The notes below the pieces were generated by a model. The model did not search any database. It was given only the letters and a program-made list of their open reading frames with translations, and was not told the DNA's origin. A stretch of 7,696 nucleotides of DNA from Bacteroidales bacterium (GTDB taxonomy: Bacteria > Bacteroidota > Bacteroidia > Bacteroidales > Muribaculaceae), in assembly GCA_004557195.1 (NCBI GenBank), contig SFER01000103.1, positions 1 through 7,696 on the forward strand. Reading direction: 5' to 3'. The translations under genes and the position numbers were made by a program. Below, one piece after another: positions 6,013 to 7,696 of the stretch. Numbering within the stretch: the first letter of the stretch is position 1; each line of letters opens with the position of its first letter.

Positions 6013-6963
6013 ATGTTTTCGATAATAGAACATATTGAATACTTGATTTCGGACCACGATTGTGTTGTAGTTCCCGGTTTAGGGGCATTTATCGCACAAT
6101 ATATCCATGCCGAAATAGACTTGGAACGAGGTGTGATTCTCCCTCCGAGGCGTGTGCTGTCGTTTAATGCTGCAGTGTGCCACAACGACGGCGTGCTCGC
6201 CAATTCCGTAATGCGCCGCGAAGGGTTGACCTATGAGGCTGCTATTAAGGTAATTGAGGCAGAGGTGTCGAGTATAAAATCCGATTTGAAAAATGGCGGT
6301 GAAGTCGCTATTGGCAGAATGGGATGCTTGATGCAAAATCCCGACAACACTTCTATTTTGTTTGTCCCTTGCAATCAAGCCAATTTGCGATGCGACTATT
6401 TTGCACTTGACAGCGTGGCTTTGCCATCTATTGAGGATTGCGAGCAGGAAGAGAAGAAGGAGTCATGGCTCATTCGCTATCCTTTCTTGCGTGCCGCTGC
6501 TTCGGTGATAGTGCTCCTTGTGCTCACAATATTCCTTTCAACTCCTATTACCATCGAAAAGGGAAGGACTCCCGAAATGGCGTCTATGTCGTTGCTCAAT
6601 GACAATGAACCGTCGATTCCATTGCCCGAGACCGGACAGCTGAGCATTGCAATCCCCGCTGAAGATGAAGGAATGGCAGTAGTCGATACTACAGCGCATC
6701 ATTTCCAGCCGGTTAACGAGGGTGTCATTTTTGGCGAGAAAAACGATAGTGCAAAATATTATTTGATAGTGTCTTCTCATAGCAATCGCAAAGAGGCTGA
6801 ACGCTATGTCGCTGCTTCCGATAACACCGAGCATCTTAACATCATGGAAAAAGGTAGCAAATTCAGGGTGTATATCGCTGCCGGAGATGATTTTGAAGAA
6901 ATCAACAATCTTCGCAAGAAAATGTCTGCCGATAATCCCGATATTTGGATATGTGTTAAGTAG
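6013..6963 (+). CDS. HU-CCDC81 and SPOR domain membrane protein
   Basis: A 316-residue bitopic protein of a Bacteroidota family. Residues 1-~57 (IIEHIEYLISDHDCVVVPGL, then GAF and PPRRVLSFN) match the first HU-CCDC81 domain; ~60-125, with VAIGRMGCLMQN, match the second. A membrane helix lies at about 159-178 (LRAAASVIVLLVLTIFL), then a ~65-residue linker, then a SPOR domain at ~247-316 (AKYYLIVSSHSNRKEAERYV, ending DIWICVK). SPOR domains bind peptidoglycan lacking stem peptides, mostly at division sites. HU-CCDC81 domains are divergent HU/IHF relatives proposed to link envelope and chromosome; that role is not proven. The HU part would be cytoplasmic and SPOR periplasmic. I chose the ATG at 6013 because the family normally begins there and a promoter sits just before it. 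An ATG at 5950, overlapping the TPR stop as TAATG, would add 21 unrelated residues and cannot be excluded. Confidence 0.85.
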   Translation: MFSIIEHIEYLISDHDCVVVPGLGAFIAQYIHAEIDLERGVILPPRRVLSFNAAVCHNDGVLANSVMRREGLTYEAAIKVIEAEVSSIKSDLKNGGEVAIGRMGCLMQNPDNTSILFVPCNQANLRCDYFALDSVALPSIEDCEQEEKKESWLIRYPFLRAAASVIVLLVLTIFLSTPITIEKGRTPEMASMSLLNDNEPSIPLPETGQLSIAIPAEDEGMAVVDTTAHHFQPVNEGVIFGEKNDSAKYYLIVSSHSNRKEAERYVAASDNTEHLNIMEKGSKFRVYIAAGDDFEEINNLRKKMSADNPDIWICVK

Positions 6964-6994
6964 GGTAGTGGGGTAAAAGTTCCATTGTGGAAGC

Positions 6995-7045
6995 ACAAAG
7001 ACATAGCAAGGCAGATAGTATCATTCTATTTGTCTTTTGTTTTTT
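6995..7045 (+). terminator. Probable intrinsic terminator after the HU-SPOR gene
   Basis: ACAAAGACATAG (6995-7006) pairs with CTATTTGTCTTTTGT (7026-7040) apart from a two-base and a one-base bulge, and six T bases (7040-7045) follow. A second small hairpin, CAGATAG with CTATTTG (7012-7018 and 7026-7032), competes for the same strand. The stem is AT-rich, so it is only moderately convincing. It separates the HU-SPOR gene from the phospholipase promoter. Confidence 0.4.
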
Positions 7046-7097
7046 ATAATACGAGCATATATCTAATCAATAATTTCGCCATTAAATAAATTTTTTG

Positions 7098-7105
7098 TAT
7101 TTTTG
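7098..7105 (+). promoter_or_regulatory. Bacteroidota-type -7 promoter motif for the patatin-like gene
   Basis: TATTTTTG matches TAnnTTTG and lies 18 bases before the TTG start at 7124. No clear TTG is seen at -33. It suggests the phospholipase gene is transcribed on its own with a leader of about 15 bases. Confidence 0.5.
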
Positions 7106-7123
7106 TGCATCTAATTCAATAGT

Positions 7124-7696
7124 TTGGAAACGCAATCGTCAAATATTTACAATGTAGGTCTCGCCCTGAGTGGTGGCGGAGCTCGAGGTTTTGTGCACAT
7201 GGGAGTGCTCAAGGCACTTGAAGAGCGAGGAATAAAGCCCCAGATTATTTCCGGGGTGAGTGCCGGCTCGGTTGTGGCGGTGCTTTACGCATCCGGGGTG
7301 CCATTTGACGATTTTATTTCGGCTTGTGAAAAAGCATCATTCAGCGACCTTGTGGATATAATTGTTCCTAAAATGGGCTTTTTCAAGATGGACAAGTTTA
7401 AGAAACTGCTCAAGCGATTCATTCCATACGAAAATATAGAGGATTTGCCCATCCCTTTGCAAATTGTAGCCACCGATATCGACCACGGGAAAACGCATGT
7501 GTTCAAGTCCGGCTCGATTATCGAGCGCGTGAGCGCATCGTGCAGTATGCCCATCGTGTTCAATCCGGTGAAAATCGAAGGCGTTAACTATGTTGATGGT
7601 GGAGTGCTTCGCAATCTCCCGGCATGGACCATTCGCAAGGAGTGCAAGCATCTCATCGGCGTGAATTGTAGCCCGTTTGTGAATTACAAATTCACC
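7124..7696 (+). CDS. Patatin-like phospholipase, RssA/NTE type (3' end outside the window)
   Basis: The first 191 residues of a patatin-fold serine hydrolase, which would cleave acyl esters of phospholipids with a Ser-Asp dyad. All the key parts are present: the oxyanion loop SGGGARGF (16-23), the nucleophile elbow GVSAGS with Ser46, and the DGG motif with Asp158 (YVDGGVLRNLP). PLQIVATDIDHGKTHVFKSG is the usual strand between them. The start must be TTG at 7124: the frame has a stop at 7112-7114, and the first in-frame ATG (7199) is codon 26, past the oxyanion loop. No signal peptide is seen in the visible part. In Bacteroidota there are short cytoplasmic forms of ~250 residues and long secreted forms with an outer-membrane domain; the lack of a signal favours the short form. 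It has its own promoter motif and follows a terminator, so it is probably not part of the HU-SPOR unit. Confidence 0.9.
   Translation, partial: METQSSNIYNVGLALSGGGARGFVHMGVLKALEERGIKPQIISGVSAGSVVAVLYASGVPFDDFISACEKASFSDLVDIIVPKMGFFKMDKFKKLLKRFIPYENIEDLPIPLQIVATDIDHGKTHVFKSGSIIERVSASCSMPIVFNPVKIEGVNYVDGGVLRNLPAWTIRKECKHLIGVNCSPFVNYKFT

Noticed and set aside
6538..6996. 152-residue open frame on the reverse strand under the SPOR part of the HU-SPOR gene
   Set aside because: The forward frame has convincing domains; the reverse product looks like random antisense translation and has no promoter motif.
6964..7123. Small RNA or tRNA gene in the spacer before the phospholipase gene
   Set aside because: No tRNA-like cloverleaf is visible; the structure seen is better explained as a terminator followed by a promoter.
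1..7696. New defence, mobile or toxin-antitoxin system
   Set aside because: Every substantial frame is accounted for by known families. I saw no integrase, transposase, nuclease, helicase or repeat array.

Overview
The window has two unlike halves, split by an abrupt change at about position 2640-2655. The left part (1 to ~2650) is GC-rich, with G or C at most third codon positions, a strong GGAGG ribosome binding site and two tightly packed forward genes. They are the 3' end of a ChuW/HutW-type radical SAM gene for anaerobic heme breakdown and a complete TonB-dependent outer-membrane receptor. The style suggests a proteobacterial or Desulfobacterota anaerobe (a Desulfovibrionaceae-like gut organism is my guess, not proven). 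The right part (~2655 to 7696) is less GC-rich, lacks Shine-Dalgarno sequences, carries TAnnTTTG -7 promoter motifs, and encodes protein families typical of Bacteroidales. It is probably a gut Bacteroidota genome.

Left part: hutW and the receptor gene overlap by one base (TGATG) and form a heme-uptake and heme-use operon. Just after the receptor there is a possible start of a further gene (MRKPVL) that stops after six codons, exactly where the composition changes. The join therefore looks like a break inside an operon. It could be an assembly chimera of two gut genomes or a genuine recombination point; the sequence alone cannot decide, but a chimera is the simpler reading.

Right part, reverse strand: a C11 (clostripain-like) cysteine peptidase lipoprotein is followed after 8 bases by a MscS-family mechanosensitive channel with an unusual charged insertion of about 70 residues in its cytoplasmic domain. 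The two form an operon that ends at the join.

Right part, forward strand: divergent from the peptidase is an exported TPR protein, followed by an HU-CCDC81/SPOR membrane protein (cytoplasmic HU-like domains, one membrane segment, periplasmic SPOR domain). A bulged hairpin with a T-run then probably ends transcription. After it comes the start of a patatin-like phospholipase (RssA/NTE type) that must use a TTG start and runs off the window end. These genes look like envelope maintenance and housekeeping functions.

I find no RNA genes, CRISPR array, insertion sequence or recognisable new defence or mobile system. There is no gene-free stretch longer than about 160 bases. The points most worth checking are the join, the channel insertion, and the arrangement of the TPR and HU-SPOR genes.
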